A DNA stretch of 9,879 nt, from NCBI GenBank assembly GCA_030044075.1, contig JASHWM010000175.1, forward strand, positions 1 to 9,879, given 5' to 3'. Position 1 is the first letter of the stretch, and every line of letters starts with the position of its first letter. Below are positions 9,049 through 9,879 of the stretch, in pieces. The notes beneath the pieces are model-generated. The model was not told the DNA's origin. It ran no database searches and saw only the letters and a program-made list of their open reading frames with translations. Position numbers and translations under genes: made by a program. The DNA is from Candidatus Rhabdochlamydia sp. (GTDB lineage Bacteria > Chlamydiota > Chlamydiia > Chlamydiales > Rhabdochlamydiaceae).

Positions 9049-9879
9049 ATGGGACCAGGACCTATCCACGAAAAGCCGCCAGGTATGTTTTCCAATTTTG
9101 CAAAGGGAGTGGTCCATCTTTTTAGTAAATTGATGGAGCGTGCCCGCAGTGTTTGGAACAAAGTTTTTCATGGGAGCCCTACCCAAGAGGAATTGAATGA
9201 AAAAATACAAAAACTTCATGCGAGCGTCATTTCTTTGGACAATGAAGTGAGGGAGATAGTAGGAGAATTAAATAAGGATAATAGTGAGGAATCGCTTTCA
9301 TTGGACCAGAGTTTTGAGGGTGGAGGGTCTTTAAGCGATCTAGAACAAGTTGAACCTTCTTTGGAACTTGATAAAGGGGATCAAAAAGCTTTAGACCAAA
9401 GAGTCTCTCAAGCAAGAGAAGGACTACTTGCTTCCAGGGTGATGCTCCTTGTTTTAAGAAATGAGGCGCAAGGTGAAGCAGCCCAGAAAATAGATGATGA
9501 ATTGGCTAAGATCAAAGCCAATCTAGAATCGTTACATTCTGCGACCGTTTTAATGTCGAGCTATGGACAGTATCAAGGCACTCTCCTCATGCTTCAAGAA
9601 GCGTTTTCTTTCAGAGGCGGCGCTTTGAACGGTCTAAAGGGTGATGATTTTGAAAAGATCAATGCAGGGTTAAAAAATAATAGGCTTTCAACCCTTAAAA
9701 ATTATCAAAGAGAGCTGGCCTTCTTATATTCTCATCAAAGGGAATTGCAACAATTGGAGCAAGGTTGGAAAGATGGGACCCTTACGACGAAAAATTCCGG
9801 TCTTAGTGAAGATAAAATCAAGTGGATCCGTGAATTTGTAGAAAGCGCCAATCAAATTTCACCAAGCATCCTTCAAAAG
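9049..9879 (+). CDS. Uncharacterised coiled-coil protein, N-terminal part (3' end outside window)
   Basis: The frame is open from ATG 9049 through the right edge: 277 codons with no stop. An in-frame TGA at 9040 limits upstream extension. I do not recognise the family. Residues 1-12 are a Pro/Gly-rich head (MGPGPIHEKPPG). Residues 13-42 could form a basic amphipathic helix (MFSNFAKGVVHLFSKLMERA...). Residues 45-72 look like a heptad coiled coil (EELNEKIQKLHASVISLDNEV). Residues 73-105 are an acidic Ser/Gly linker, and residues 111-183 and about 205-240 are again strongly helical and rich in Gln, Glu, Lys and Leu. There is no signal peptide, no membrane segment and no cysteine. Base composition is AT-richer than rpoC next door, for example 22 G+C of 60 in 9181-9240. 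GAGGAG (9041-9046) is only two bases from the ATG, so M13 (ATG 9085) is an alternative start, though it lacks a clear site. A lineage-specific cytoplasmic or type III-secreted protein is conceivable, but nothing in the sequence proves it. Confidence 0.8.
   Translation, partial: MGPGPIHEKPPGMFSNFAKGVVHLFSKLMERARSVWNKVFHGSPTQEELNEKIQKLHASVISLDNEVREIVGELNKDNSEESLSLDQSFEGGGSLSDLEQVEPSLELDKGDQKALDQRVSQAREGLLASRVMLLVLRNEAQGEAAQKIDDELAKIKANLESLHSATVLMSSYGQYQGTLLMLQEAFSFRGGALNGLKGDDFEKINAGLKNNRLSTLKNYQRELAFLYSHQRELQQLEQGWKDGTLTTKNSGLSEDKIKWIREFVESANQISPSILQK

Noticed and set aside
9031..9415. Two short minus-strand frames opposite the new coiled-coil gene
   Set aside because: Each is about 62 codons with no recognisable product, overlapping a 277-codon frame that has an upstream Shine-Dalgarno-like sequence and a promoter-like box.
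1..9879. Mobile elements, CRISPR arrays, tRNA or rRNA genes, riboswitches
   Set aside because: No transposase frames, terminal repeats, spaced direct repeats, or tRNA/rRNA-like segments were seen; nearly all bases are accounted for by rplJ-rplL-rpoB-rpoC and the last gene.

Overview
The window holds the 3' part of the ribosomal-stalk/RNA polymerase gene cluster, in the order rplJ (3' part), rplL, rpoB, rpoC, all on the + strand. It is followed by the start of an unrecognised coiled-coil gene that runs off the right edge. The long RpoB (1253 residues) and RpoC (1385 residues) read like chlamydial beta and beta' subunits. Compared from memory, segments such as RpoB '[10 protein letters not shown]', 'EEEVYMGT' and '[13 protein letters not shown]'-like stretches match Chlamydia closely, but the sequence is not identical to a Chlamydia genus protein. 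An environmental chlamydia (Parachlamydiales-type) is the best inference; I cannot name the genus.

Layout. 1-324 is the C-terminal part of ribosomal protein L10 and 351-752 is L7/L12, together making the L10-L12 stalk that recruits translation factors. The 181-base gap 753-933 is not empty. It carries a terminator-like hairpin (779-810) and two further perfect or near-perfect hairpins (826-849, 872-889) before the rpoB ribosome binding site. 934-4695 is rpoB and, 21 bases later, 4717-8874 is rpoC, surely co-transcribed. A strong intrinsic terminator (8886-8918 plus a long U-rich run) closes the operon. 8919-9048 is AT-rich and includes a perfect TATAAT box. An ORF of at least 277 codons starts at 9049 and is still open at the window end.

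How the parts work together. L10 and L12 form the ribosomal stalk, while beta and beta' form the RNA polymerase active centre. The leaky-looking hairpin between rplL and rpoB would allow the stalk protein to be made in excess over polymerase subunits, as is known for the E. coli rplL-rpoB attenuator. The last gene has its own promoter-like box and lies beyond the terminator, so it is probably an independent unit. In the genus Chlamydia the gene after rpoC is, as I recall, transaldolase (tal), so this lineage differs there.

Most of the window is conserved housekeeping sequence, and I saw no mobile element, tRNA, rRNA or CRISPR array. The parts most worth attention are the triple-hairpin spacer, the orphan coiled-coil gene, and a shift in base composition inside rpoB.
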